Source of the DNA: Oscillospiraceae bacterium
GTDB taxonomy: Bacteria; Bacillota; Clostridia; Oscillospirales; Oscillospiraceae
Assembly: GCA_902761635.1 (NCBI GenBank)
Contig: CACWLG010000019.1
Location: 1-39,810, forward strand
Direction of reading: 5' to 3'
DNA: 39,810 nt
Below, piece by piece: positions 33,110 to 39,810 of the stretch (within the stretch, counting starts at the first letter, position 1; the number at the start of each line of letters is the position of its first letter). A program made the translations under genes and the position numbers. The notes beneath the pieces were generated by a model that saw nothing but the letters and a program-made list of their open reading frames with translations, searched no databases and was not told the origin of the DNA.

Positions 33110-35293
33110 ATGAAAAAGTTTTTTGCAATCATACTTGCGCTTTGCATGCTGCTTTCGCTCGGCCTCGTCGCCCACGCGGACGAGCACGATCACGATCATG
33201 AAGTAGCAAACGGCGTCGGCGAGCAGATCAAGTTCCTCGCGGGCCGCTTCGCCGATCTCGAGCAGAAGGACGACGGGAACACCTGGCACTACGCTGTCAC
33301 GGATCTCGACCACAACGGCCGCCTGGAGCTTCTGGCCACCTGCCGGGACAAGCTGGGCCTCAACTGGCTGAGAGCATGGGAGATCAGCCCCAACGGTGCA
33401 ACGCTCATCAGCTGCACGCAGAATACGATCCCCGCTCCCATCGGCTCGGATAAGAAAACCATAACGGCTGACGGCATGCTCCTGAACCTGTACAGCAACA
33501 GCGTCGATACCTGCTATGACAAGGACAGCAATACCTATTGCTATCTGTTTAAGGATGTTGCGGAATACACCGCGACGGAGGCTACAAAGATCATGACGCC
33601 CGGCGGGGACGCGATCGCCATTGCGGTCAGCAGTGACGTCGTCACCACCGGCGTGGGCGCTGTCACCCTGAAAAACGGCAGCATGGAGCCCAGCATCATG
33701 CTCGGCAGCTGCACCACCTGGAGCGAGGGCGACGGCGATCTCAAGGTTTACTGCCGCAACGGCAAGGGCGAAGAGATCACCATGGATGAATTCCTGACTC
33801 TCGGCGCAAGCAGCTTCAAGGGCCTCCCCCACTTCAGCACCGCCTTTGACTGGTTCACCGCCGACGAGGCCGGCATGCTCCAGCGCTTTGTGGACAGCTA
33901 TGCCACCTTTGACGGTGTGCGCGACGCGGACAACGCCGAGGGCGGCGTCGCCTTCACGGCCTCCCAGAGCGCCGGCGGCGTCTACATCACCAAGAATCCC
34001 ACCGACGAAAAGCACAACGAGGGCCAGACGGCGGAGTTTATCGCCAACGCCAATATTTATGACAAGATCACCTGGACCTTTGTCGCTCCCGACGGCAAGA
34101 CCTATACCGTGGACGATATCCGCAAGATCGGCGGTCAGCTTGAGGGTGAAAACACCGGCGACCTGAAGATCAAAAACGTCAAGACCAACATGAACGGCTG
34201 GGGCGTGTTCGCCACCTTCGATTACCGCGGCGCCTCCGCCAGAACCTCCACCGCCTACCTCTATGTCTGGGCCGGCGGCAGCACGAGTGACCTGTCCGCA
34301 AAGATCGACGAATTTTACAGAGTCAAGCCCTGGCTCAACGGTGTCTGGACCTGCCCGAAGTGCAGCGCGGCGGTCTCCGGCTCCCAATGCTGGAACTGCG
34401 GCTTTAACCCCGTCTCCTTCTATGCGATCTACTACGGTGTGACGCCCACCGGCTATGACTGGTACTACGGTCTGAACGGCCAGACCCCCGTCAACACCAT
34501 CACGCCGAACCCGTATGTCGGCGTCCTTGCCTGGATCTGCCCCATCTGCGGGGAGAGCACCCAGAACGCCGTTACCTGCTGGAACTGCGGCTATCACTAC
34601 GGCGATCCCGTTTATCTCCCCGCGCACCCGACCTCCGGCACCTTTGCCTGGACCTGCCCTGTCTGCGGCGAGGGCAACCAGGACGTCATGGACTGCTGGA
34701 GCTGCGGTTATCATTACGGTAATCCCGTCGGGTACAACGACCCGGCCTGGAACACCTACCGCGAGGCGCTCATGGGCGCAGACCTGATCGCCTGCTGGTT
34801 CTGCGGCCAGTACTTCAACAGCGACTATGACTGCTGCCCCTACTGCGGCAGCTATCCGGGCGGCGGCAACTTCTATGGCGAAATCATGAGCGATCAGTAC
34901 AACGAGCTGATGCAGGGCGCGACCCTGATCACCTGCTGGAGCTGCGGCCAGGCTTACAACAGCGATTATGATACCTGCCCCTACTGCGGCAACTACCCGC
35001 AGAGCGGCCCGACCTGGGTGGATGAGGTCGACTCCAACCAGCTCAGGGAGGCCATCCAGGGCGCCACGATGATCACCTGCTGGAACTGCGGGCGCGATTA
35101 CAACTATGACTATGATTCCTGCCCCTACTGCGGAAGCTATCCCCACACCGCCTCTGGCCTGCCGGCAGAGGTGGTCACCGCAAACCAGATCTCCGAAGCC
35201 TACCAGGGCGCGGACATGATCCAGTGCGCAAACTGCGGCCAGCTTTTCAACTACGATTACGATACCTGCCCCTACTGCGGCTGGGCGCCCTGA
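33110..35293 (+). CDS. Exported protein with seven tandem zinc-ribbon modules
   Basis: 727 residues. A signal peptide (MKKFFAIILALCMLLSLGLVAHA) and a His/Asp-rich start (DEHDHDHE, a possible metal site) lead into a ~270-residue domain with a Ca-binding-like loop DLDHNGRLELL, then an Ig/PKD-like domain (~290-390). From ~415 there are seven CxxC-x(9-12)-CxxC modules: three with CPxC first and CWxC second, then four reversed and spaced every ~47-49 residues (CWxC or CANC, then YDxCPYCG). It ends CPYCGWAP. ATG 33110 follows AGGAGGAG. The domain order suggests an extracellular scaffold or metal/thiol-binding protein; I know of no assigned function. Confidence 0.85.
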   Translation: MKKFFAIILALCMLLSLGLVAHADEHDHDHEVANGVGEQIKFLAGRFADLEQKDDGNTWHYAVTDLDHNGRLELLATCRDKLGLNWLRAWEISPNGATLISCTQNTIPAPIGSDKKTITADGMLLNLYSNSVDTCYDKDSNTYCYLFKDVAEYTATEATKIMTPGGDAIAIAVSSDVVTTGVGAVTLKNGSMEPSIMLGSCTTWSEGDGDLKVYCRNGKGEEITMDEFLTLGASSFKGLPHFSTAFDWFTADEAGMLQRFVDSYATFDGVRDADNAEGGVAFTASQSAGGVYITKNPTDEKHNEGQTAEFIANANIYDKITWTFVAPDGKTYTVDDIRKIGGQLEGENTGDLKIKNVKTNMNGWGVFATFDYRGASARTSTAYLYVWAGGSTSDLSAKIDEFYRVKPWLNGVWTCPKCSAAVSGSQCWNCGFNPVSFYAIYYGVTPTGYDWYYGLNGQTPVNTITPNPYVGVLAWICPICGESTQNAVTCWNCGYHYGDPVYLPAHPTSGTFAWTCPVCGEGNQDVMDCWSCGYHYGNPVGYNDPAWNTYREALMGADLIACWFCGQYFNSDYDCCPYCGSYPGGGNFYGEIMSDQYNELMQGATLITCWSCGQAYNSDYDTCPYCGNYPQSGPTWVDEVDSNQLREAIQGATMITCWNCGRDYNYDYDSCPYCGSYPHTASGLPAEVVTANQISEAYQGADMIQCANCGQLFNYDYDTCPYCGWAP
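34784..35290 (+). repeat. Coding tandem repeat, four ~141-147-base units
   Basis: Each unit encodes 'E-A-x-x-GA-x-x-I-x-CWxCG...YDxCPYCGxYP' and repeats every 47-49 residues. The units are similar at protein level and moderately similar at DNA level, so they are older than a recent expansion. Confidence 0.7.
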
Positions 35294-35353
35294 CCGGCCT
35301 GTGACATTATCCTATACTGCTCAATCAGAAGATCGCTGGCTACCACCGATTGC

Positions 35354-35389
35354 ACAATTCGCGCCGGCGATGTGATCCGCGTACGCTGA
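35354..35389 (+). pseudogene. Orphan 3' end of a LysM-domain gene
   Basis: The frame reads TIRAGDVIRVR then stop, which is the typical closing strand of a LysM domain (x-I-x-A-G-D-x-I-x-V). No LysM start precedes it; upstream is the end of the zinc-ribbon gene. It looks like the remnant of a deleted copy of a LysM mini-protein gene. Confidence 0.5.
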
Positions 35390-35446
35390 GCAGAAAGAAA
35401 AGCCCGGGGGAATCCCAAACGACTTTCGATACCAGATAGGAAAGAG

Positions 35447-35490
35447 AAAACCTTCGTTCGGCACTAAAACGCGGACGAAGGTTTTTCTTT
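35447..35490. terminator. Bidirectional terminator
   Basis: AAACCTTCGT pairs with ACGAAGGTTT and is followed by TTCTTT on the plus strand; the minus strand also has a T-run. It separates the convergent zinc-ribbon and thioredoxin-like genes. Confidence 0.8.
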
Positions 35491-35508
35491 GTTTTTTGCT
35501 GTGTAGTA

Positions 35509-36834
35509 TTAAGCCGCTTTGTTGATTGTTACGGTGAGATCGCTTGGGACATCTCGGGTTTCGTATTCCTGCTTGTTTTTCTCAAAGCCCTCGGGTACCT
35601 TGAGGATGTGAACGGTGTACACCTCGCCGCCAGGCATCTCAAAGACGGCGGCGCCCTCAGAATCTGTTTTGCCGAGTATGCAGGAATCCGTAGAGCAGAA
35701 CTGCACGGTCGCACCCTCCACGGGCTTCCCGTCATTGTCGAGGACGATCACGCGGTAGCTTTCCGCATTGGAGGCTGCTATTGGCGCCGGTTCGCGGAGA
35801 AGATTGGGTTTCTCACCCTTCAGAAGTGAATTGATGATATCTTCGTAGGCATCCACATAAGCACCTGTGAAGGTATATTGTACTACGCCGTTGCTGTCTA
35901 TCATCAGGCTGGTCGGGTAATGCTCAATTGTTACCATGCTCTCAAAATCCTTGGGCGGGAGCAGGTTGAGATACTCCACATGGTTTTTGTCCAAAATAGC
36001 CTTGCCCTCCTCCAATGCGCCGGGCTCATGGCCGTCGAACAGGATGCCGACGATGCCGCAGTTTATGTCACGCAGACGCTGGTCAATTCTGCCCAACTCC
36101 TCCAGCTCTTCAACGCAGGGGTGGCACCAGGTTGCCCAGACATTGAGCATTGTTATATCGTTGCGCGAAAAAATATCCTCACTTTTGACAGGGTTCCCGT
36201 CCAGATCGGTCGTCTCAAAGGACACCTTCACGTCAAGATTGGGATCCTTCACAACGGGGGCAAAAAACTCTGCGCGGTTTATCACATCGAGCACACCTGC
36301 ATATACTCGGCGATATTCCTCAGCAAACGCGGAATTCCAGTGGCTGACCTTTTCTTCATCGTCAACGCTGGTATCATAGAGGTAAAACAGATAGCCGTCG
36401 GCTTCTCCAAGCTTCGTGCGGGTCGGGTGACATCCTTTGTCGATCAAGCTCTGCTGATAGAAGTCCGCCAGGTCTTCGCTGCCTGCCGCAACCACGGCAA
36501 GGGGCATGGCCGTGGCCTGTTCATTCTGCTCTGACAGACGGTCCAGCTCTTCGTCCGTTATGTCTTTTTTCGACATTGCTTCTTGCCATGCAGCCATTTC
36601 CTCCTCTGTCATGGCAGTGTAGTTGACGCTGGTAATATAAACATCCGTATAGGGGTCAAATTGATCGGACATGATGCTCAGCACGCCTGAGAGGTTTTGA
36701 AAATCCTCGGGAAGCTTAAGTCTGGCGCCACCCCTGTCCTCGCTATAGAGCGAGGTATCTATCGCGGCAAAAGCTGATGCACCGAGCGAGGCCAGCAGAA
36801 CAAGGGTCAGCAGGAACGCAAATATTTTTTTCAT
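35509..36834 (-). CDS. Exported TlpA-like thioredoxin with C-terminal CnaB-like domain
   Basis: 441 residues. A signal peptide (MKKIFAFLLTLVLLASLGASAFA) precedes a ~165-residue N-terminal domain of unknown type. A TlpA/ResA-type thioredoxin domain follows at ~200-350 with the active-site pair C237-C240 (WATWCHPC) and the cis-Pro strand YPTSLMID. The C-terminal ~80 residues look like a CnaB/SpaA or transthyretin-like beta domain with its own cysteines (VQFCSTDSC). Such proteins reduce or rearrange disulfides outside the membrane. The start is ATG 36834 behind GGAGGG; the frame extends far upstream but only as the shadow of its inverted homologue at 36892. Confidence 0.87.
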   Translation of the reverse strand: MKKIFAFLLTLVLLASLGASAFAAIDTSLYSEDRGGARLKLPEDFQNLSGVLSIMSDQFDPYTDVYITSVNYTAMTEEEMAAWQEAMSKKDITDEELDRLSEQNEQATAMPLAVVAAGSEDLADFYQQSLIDKGCHPTRTKLGEADGYLFYLYDTSVDDEEKVSHWNSAFAEEYRRVYAGVLDVINRAEFFAPVVKDPNLDVKVSFETTDLDGNPVKSEDIFSRNDITMLNVWATWCHPCVEELEELGRIDQRLRDINCGIVGILFDGHEPGALEEGKAILDKNHVEYLNLLPPKDFESMVTIEHYPTSLMIDSNGVVQYTFTGAYVDAYEDIINSLLKGEKPNLLREPAPIAASNAESYRVIVLDNDGKPVEGATVQFCSTDSCILGKTDSEGAAVFEMPGGEVYTVHILKVPEGFEKNKQEYETRDVPSDLTVTINKAA

Positions 36835-36891
36835 TAGTAATCCCTCCAAGTCAAATCTTAACAATAAAATTCTATAACGATTTGACCTGAA

Positions 36892-37701
36892 TTGCAAGAG
36901 GGACTGTCTCAAAATGAGCAATTCTTTGTTCCGACAGAACCGGAGGATCCCTGGAGCGGCAAGGAGCTGCGCTTTGAGACCACGGATCTCGACGGCAATC
37001 CCGTCCGCAGTGAGGAACTCTTCGCGCAGCACAAGGTCACCATGCTCAACATCTGGGCCACCTGGTGCGATCCCTGCAAGAGAGAACTCCGGGAGCTGGG
37101 CGATATCAACCGCCGCGTGCAGGAGAAAAACGGCGCCATCATCGGCATACTCTCCGATGCGGACGACGCGGAAACCATCGCCCTGGGCAAGGAGCTGCTG
37201 GCGGAGAACGGGGCCGATTATCTGAACCTGACGCTGCCGACGGCTCTCAATGAGCTCGGGATTATCGAGGGCTACCCGACCAGCATCTTTGTCGACAGCA
37301 GCGGCGTCATTCTCGCGCCTCCGATCAACGCTGCTGCGGTCAATCTCTATGAGACCAGATTCGGCGAGCTGCTGGAAGGGAAGCAGCCCGCCGCCGTCGA
37401 CGCCGGCGCGAAGGACGCCTCGGCGGACACACCGGAGAACAGCGGCGGCGCCTACCGCGTGATCGTGCAGGATCAGGACGGCAATCCCGTCAAGGGCGTC
37501 ACGGTGCAGTTCTGCTCCGAGGCCGAGTGCGTCCTCGGCAAGACGGACGCGGACGGCGCGGCGAGCTTCGACATGCCCGAGGGCCCTGACCATGAGATCC
37601 ATCTGCTGAAGGTCCCCGAGGGCTTTGAAAAGGACGGCACGACCTATTCCGCGCCGGAGACCTACGGCGACATCGTTCTTGTTCTCAACAAGGCTGCGTA
37701 A
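36892..37701 (+). CDS. 5'-truncated TlpA-like thioredoxin paralogue, probably a gene fragment
   Basis: 269 residues from a TTG at 36892. From ~residue 11 it matches residues ~190-441 of the divergent neighbour, including the thioredoxin site C59-C62 (WATWCDPC), YPTSIFVD and the CnaB-like end (VQFCSEAEC, LKVPEGFEK, LNKAA). The signal peptide and N-terminal domain are missing, and no convincing ribosome site precedes the TTG, so it is either a 5'-deleted pseudogene or a cytoplasmic leftover. DNA identity to the neighbour is only moderate, so the duplication is not recent. It is followed by a strong terminator. Confidence 0.6.
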   Translation: MQEGLSQNEQFFVPTEPEDPWSGKELRFETTDLDGNPVRSEELFAQHKVTMLNIWATWCDPCKRELRELGDINRRVQEKNGAIIGILSDADDAETIALGKELLAENGADYLNLTLPTALNELGIIEGYPTSIFVDSSGVILAPPINAAAVNLYETRFGELLEGKQPAAVDAGAKDASADTPENSGGAYRVIVQDQDGNPVKGVTVQFCSEAECVLGKTDADGAASFDMPEGPDHEIHLLKVPEGFEKDGTTYSAPETYGDIVLVLNKAA

Positions 37702-37710
37702 CAGATTTAG

Positions 37711-37750
37711 CCCTTACAGGTGCCTGCGGCGCCTGTAAGGGTTCTTTTTT
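37711..37750 (+). terminator. Rho-independent terminator
   Basis: CCCTTACAGG pairs with CCTGTAAGGG, followed by TTCTTTTTT, directly before shared-motif promoter copy C. Confidence 0.85.
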
Positions 37751-37756
37751 GCCAAT

Positions 37757-37791
37757 TTGTAATACTGCGGTCATACTGGACGTGATATAAT
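37757..37791 (+). promoter_or_regulatory. Shared-motif promoter, copy C (two-component operon)
   Basis: TTGTAATACTGCGGTCAT then ACT and 8 bases, then TATAAT (37786-37791). The spacing from motif to -10 equals that in copy B, and no -35 hexamer is seen at the normal distance, as expected for an activator-dependent promoter. Confidence 0.75.
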
Positions 37792-37827
37792 AACAATTTG
37801 GGGCAATTCCGCATAATTCGGCGAGAG

Positions 37828-37871
37828 CAAATTTTCCAGGAGGCGCCGAAGACGGATTGTACGGTGTTGCC
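37828..37871 (+). repeat. 44-base leader element, copy 2
   Basis: It begins CAAATTTTCCAGGAG and ends CGGTGTTGCC, in the leader of the response-regulator gene, 35 bases before its ATG. It matches 1091-1134 (minus) at 39 of 44 positions. Confidence 0.75.
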
Positions 37872-37906
37872 TTAGACACGCGAAAATCGGAAAGGGTGAG
37901 AGAGAC

Positions 37907-38677
37907 ATGAAGATCCTGCTTGTAGACGACGAGGCCGGTGCCCTGCGGGATTTGCTCCGGGTGATGGAGAAGGCCGCGCCGGGCGATGAGATCGTGACGG
38001 CAAGAGAGTCAAAAGCCGCGCTCTCGCTGTGTGGGGAGCAGCGCTTCGACGCCGTGTTCCTGGACATTAAAATGCCGGACATGGACGGCCTGACGCTGAC
38101 CTCGGAGATCAAACGGATCTGCCCGATGACCAATATCATTATCGTGACGGCGTATCCGAATTTCGCCCTGGACGCGCTCAGGCTCTATGTCAGCGACTTT
38201 TTAAATCTGCGGCATCCGGTCAGCGATACAAGGAAGGGGCTTTATGTCCAGTGCTTCGGGCATTTTGAACTGTTCTATGACGGTCAGCCCGTTCGCTTCC
38301 GCCGCGCAAAGGTCAAGGAGCTGTTTGCCTATCTGATCGACCGGAGAGGTGCGTCCGTGACCAATATGCAGCTCAGGGCCATCCTCTGGATGGACGAGGT
38401 CAGCGAGGACGAAAAGCAGAGAAAGTATTTCGCCCAGCTCATCCATGAACTGCAAAACTGGCTGGAGGAACGTGAGCTCTCCGACATCTTTATACACAGA
38501 CGGGATTCCTATGCCGTCGCGCCGGAAAAGATCGCCTGCGACTATTATCGCGCCCTCGCCCATGACGCCCGCGCGCTGTCCATGTACCAGGGGGAGTATA
38601 TGTGCCAGTACGAATGGGCCGCGTACCGGGACATGACGAACGAGGGCCTGCTGAATAAAATCGGGATTATGCCATGA
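37907..38677 (+). CDS. SARP-like two-component response regulator with shortened receiver
   Basis: 256 residues. The receiver has the acidic pair D7-D8, phosphoacceptor D53 (VFLDIKMPDMDG) and T81 (VTAYPN), but the stretch that should hold beta5, the conserved Lys-Pro and helix alpha5 reads 'SDFLNLRHPV'. About 15-20 residues including Lys-Pro appear deleted in frame. From ~112 there is a winged-helix DNA-binding domain (VQCFGHFELFYDGQPVRFR, KVKELFAYLIDRRGASV) and a short bacterial-transcriptional-activator-like end (DCDYY-type, ALSMYQGEYMCQYEWA). The ATG follows GGTGAG; the stop overlaps the kinase ATG (ATGA). Confidence 0.88.
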   Translation: MKILLVDDEAGALRDLLRVMEKAAPGDEIVTARESKAALSLCGEQRFDAVFLDIKMPDMDGLTLTSEIKRICPMTNIIIVTAYPNFALDALRLYVSDFLNLRHPVSDTRKGLYVQCFGHFELFYDGQPVRFRRAKVKELFAYLIDRRGASVTNMQLRAILWMDEVSEDEKQRKYFAQLIHELQNWLEERELSDIFIHRRDSYAVAPEKIACDYYRALAHDARALSMYQGEYMCQYEWAAYRDMTNEGLLNKIGIMP

Positions 38678-39810
38678 AGATGACGGTGAAAAAGAAATCC
38701 CTGCTCGTCAGGGTGACGGCCATCGCGCTTGCGCTGGGGGTCGCCGCCATGCTTCTGAGCGGGGCTGTGCTCTACAGGATCTTTCACGAGCGGGCTTTGG
38801 CAAACGTGGAAAAGAGGCTGGATGAAGTCTCTGTTTTGCTGTATCCGCTCGTCAAGCATCAGAGCCTTGACTGGCTGCTGTCCTATTGGCAGGAGCACTG
38901 GGAGGAAATGGAGCTGCCCCCGTTTCACGACATGGACACATACATGAAATGGGCGGAGGAGCGCAGTGAATTTGAGCGTCTGAATGTCACCGCGCTCACG
39001 GCGGAGGAGCTTCGGGAAATGCCTGCGCAGCGCCAGCGCTATTTTGCGGAATACTGTTACCTTGAAACCATGCTTGCGCTGTCCGTGAATCGCAGCCATG
39101 TGGGCGTCGATGTGATTTCCTGCTTTATTCCGAACGCATCCGGAGAGGGCGCCTTTGCCGTCTTTCTGAGTACGGATGACGACACGGGCTTTCTGGAACA
39201 GCGCATGGTCCTGGGCGACGCATGGGACTTTCACGCGGCGGAGCACCCGGAGGCCATGGCGCTCTATGAGCAGGACTACCCGCTTGATACCGGGACCGAG
39301 GTTTATCGTTCCCCGAAGGACGGAATCGAGTATGCGAGCAAATATTCGCGGATCGGTATCGATCACAGGGCCCTTTTCGCAGTCTCCGTATCCATGCAGG
39401 AGATGCGGGAAGAGATCCGGTCGGATGTATGGAGCTTTGAAAAATGGGTCGCCCTGATCATCCTCATCCTCTCCGCGATCCTGACCATGCTTTATACGAT
39501 CTATCGAAGCTCGCTGAAGCCGACGCTGGCCCTCGCCCGGGATATCCGCGCTTATACGGGGGACAAGTCGGCCCAAAAGCTGTCCGACGCTATGGAGAGC
39601 CTGATCGACCGCGGGGATGAGATCGGCATGCTGGCGGGCGACGTCCGAAATATGGTGGAGCAAAACGAGCTGTATTACCAGCAGAAGCTTGAAAACGAAA
39701 CGCTGACGACGAAGCTCCTGCTGGCGCAGATCAAGCCGCATTTTATCTACAACTGCCTGGCGGTCATCCGCTCCTGTATCGACGAGCCGCAGAAAGCGGA
39801 GGAGGCCCTG
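38674..39810 (+). CDS. LytS-type sensor histidine kinase, 3' end outside window
   Basis: 379 codons are visible, open to the right edge. A membrane segment (~13-33), a ~225-residue extracytoplasmic sensor rich in acidic and aromatic residues, a second membrane segment (~262-282, WVALIILILSAILTMLYTIY) and a HAMP-like linker lead to the His_kinase-type phosphoacceptor region QIKPHFIYN, with His near residue 356. The ATP-binding domain lies beyond the window. It is the partner of the response regulator it overlaps by 4 bases, and it should sense an envelope signal; the ligand is unknown. Confidence 0.88.
   Translation, partial: MKMTVKKKSLLVRVTAIALALGVAAMLLSGAVLYRIFHERALANVEKRLDEVSVLLYPLVKHQSLDWLLSYWQEHWEEMELPPFHDMDTYMKWAEERSEFERLNVTALTAEELREMPAQRQRYFAEYCYLETMLALSVNRSHVGVDVISCFIPNASGEGAFAVFLSTDDDTGFLEQRMVLGDAWDFHAAEHPEAMALYEQDYPLDTGTEVYRSPKDGIEYASKYSRIGIDHRALFAVSVSMQEMREEIRSDVWSFEKWVALIILILSAILTMLYTIYRSSLKPTLALARDIRAYTGDKSAQKLSDAMESLIDRGDEIGMLAGDVRNMVEQNELYYQQKLENETLTTKLLLAQIKPHFIYNCLAVIRSCIDEPQKAEEAL

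Noticed and set aside
36898-36917. Insertion-sequence end suggested by GACTGTCTCAAAATGAG
   Set aside because: The same core occurs at 25016 as an ordinary terminator stem; no inverted ends or transposase are present.
36834-37602. A single 697-residue thioredoxin protein on the minus strand reading through 36834
   Set aside because: The upstream extension is the antisense shadow of the inverted paralogue; the signal peptide and ribosome site place the start at 36834.

Overview
The window looks like a chromosomal segment of a fairly GC-rich, Gram-positive member of the Clostridia, most likely a gut Oscillospirales/Oscillospiraceae-type bacterium. This is an inference from: strong AGGAGG ribosome binding sites and TTG/GTG starts; Firmicutes-type housekeeping genes (mrnC, rqcH, uppP, a sporulation/division-type FtsK, a DNA polymerase I with a degenerate proofreading domain); many secreted leucine-rich-repeat (BspA-like) proteins; double-glycine leader peptides; and a SARP-like two-component response regulator. 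No phage, insertion sequence, CRISPR array or rRNA is visible.

Layout. 1-5589 (minus): a run of exported-protein genes (BspA-like proteins, a lipocalin-like duplicated-domain protein, a tiny membrane protein) with a LytTR regulator/DUF3021 membrane-protein pair. 5922-10366 (plus): a membrane diguanylate cyclase and a large membrane-anchored von Willebrand A-domain surface protein. 10507-12364 (minus): a glycosyltransferase carrying a MarR-like winged helix, and a GtrA-like membrane protein. 12588-16406: a YgjV-like membrane protein, an M29 aminopeptidase (minus), an ArsP/YraQ-type permease and an exported DUF362 protein. 16542-16617: tRNA-Thr(CGU). 17033-23736 (minus): uvrB-polA-rimI-tsaD-radC. 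23864-25009: a small exported Ig-like protein and a PAP2 phosphatase. 25072-30919 (minus): uppP-ftsK, then mrnC-rqcH, separated by a dense hairpin cluster.

The right third (31254-39810) is the most unusual part. It holds an exported L,D-transpeptidase-like protein; two double-glycine-leader mini-proteins, one with a LysM-like cargo and one with a zinc-ribbon cargo; a 727-residue exported protein ending in seven CxxC...CxxC zinc-ribbon modules; two divergent, homologous exported thioredoxin (TlpA-like) genes, one missing its 5' end; and a response regulator/histidine kinase pair that runs off the right edge. A motif, TTGTAATAYTRCGGTCAT, sits 11-12 bases upstream of a -10-like hexamer in front of three of these units: the transpeptidase-like gene, the mini-protein/zinc-ribbon operon and the two-component operon. 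I infer a single regulon for an envelope system of cysteine-rich exported proteins, with extracytoplasmic thioredoxins as plausible thiol-redox partners. The motif is seen directly; the regulator assignment and biological role are inference.
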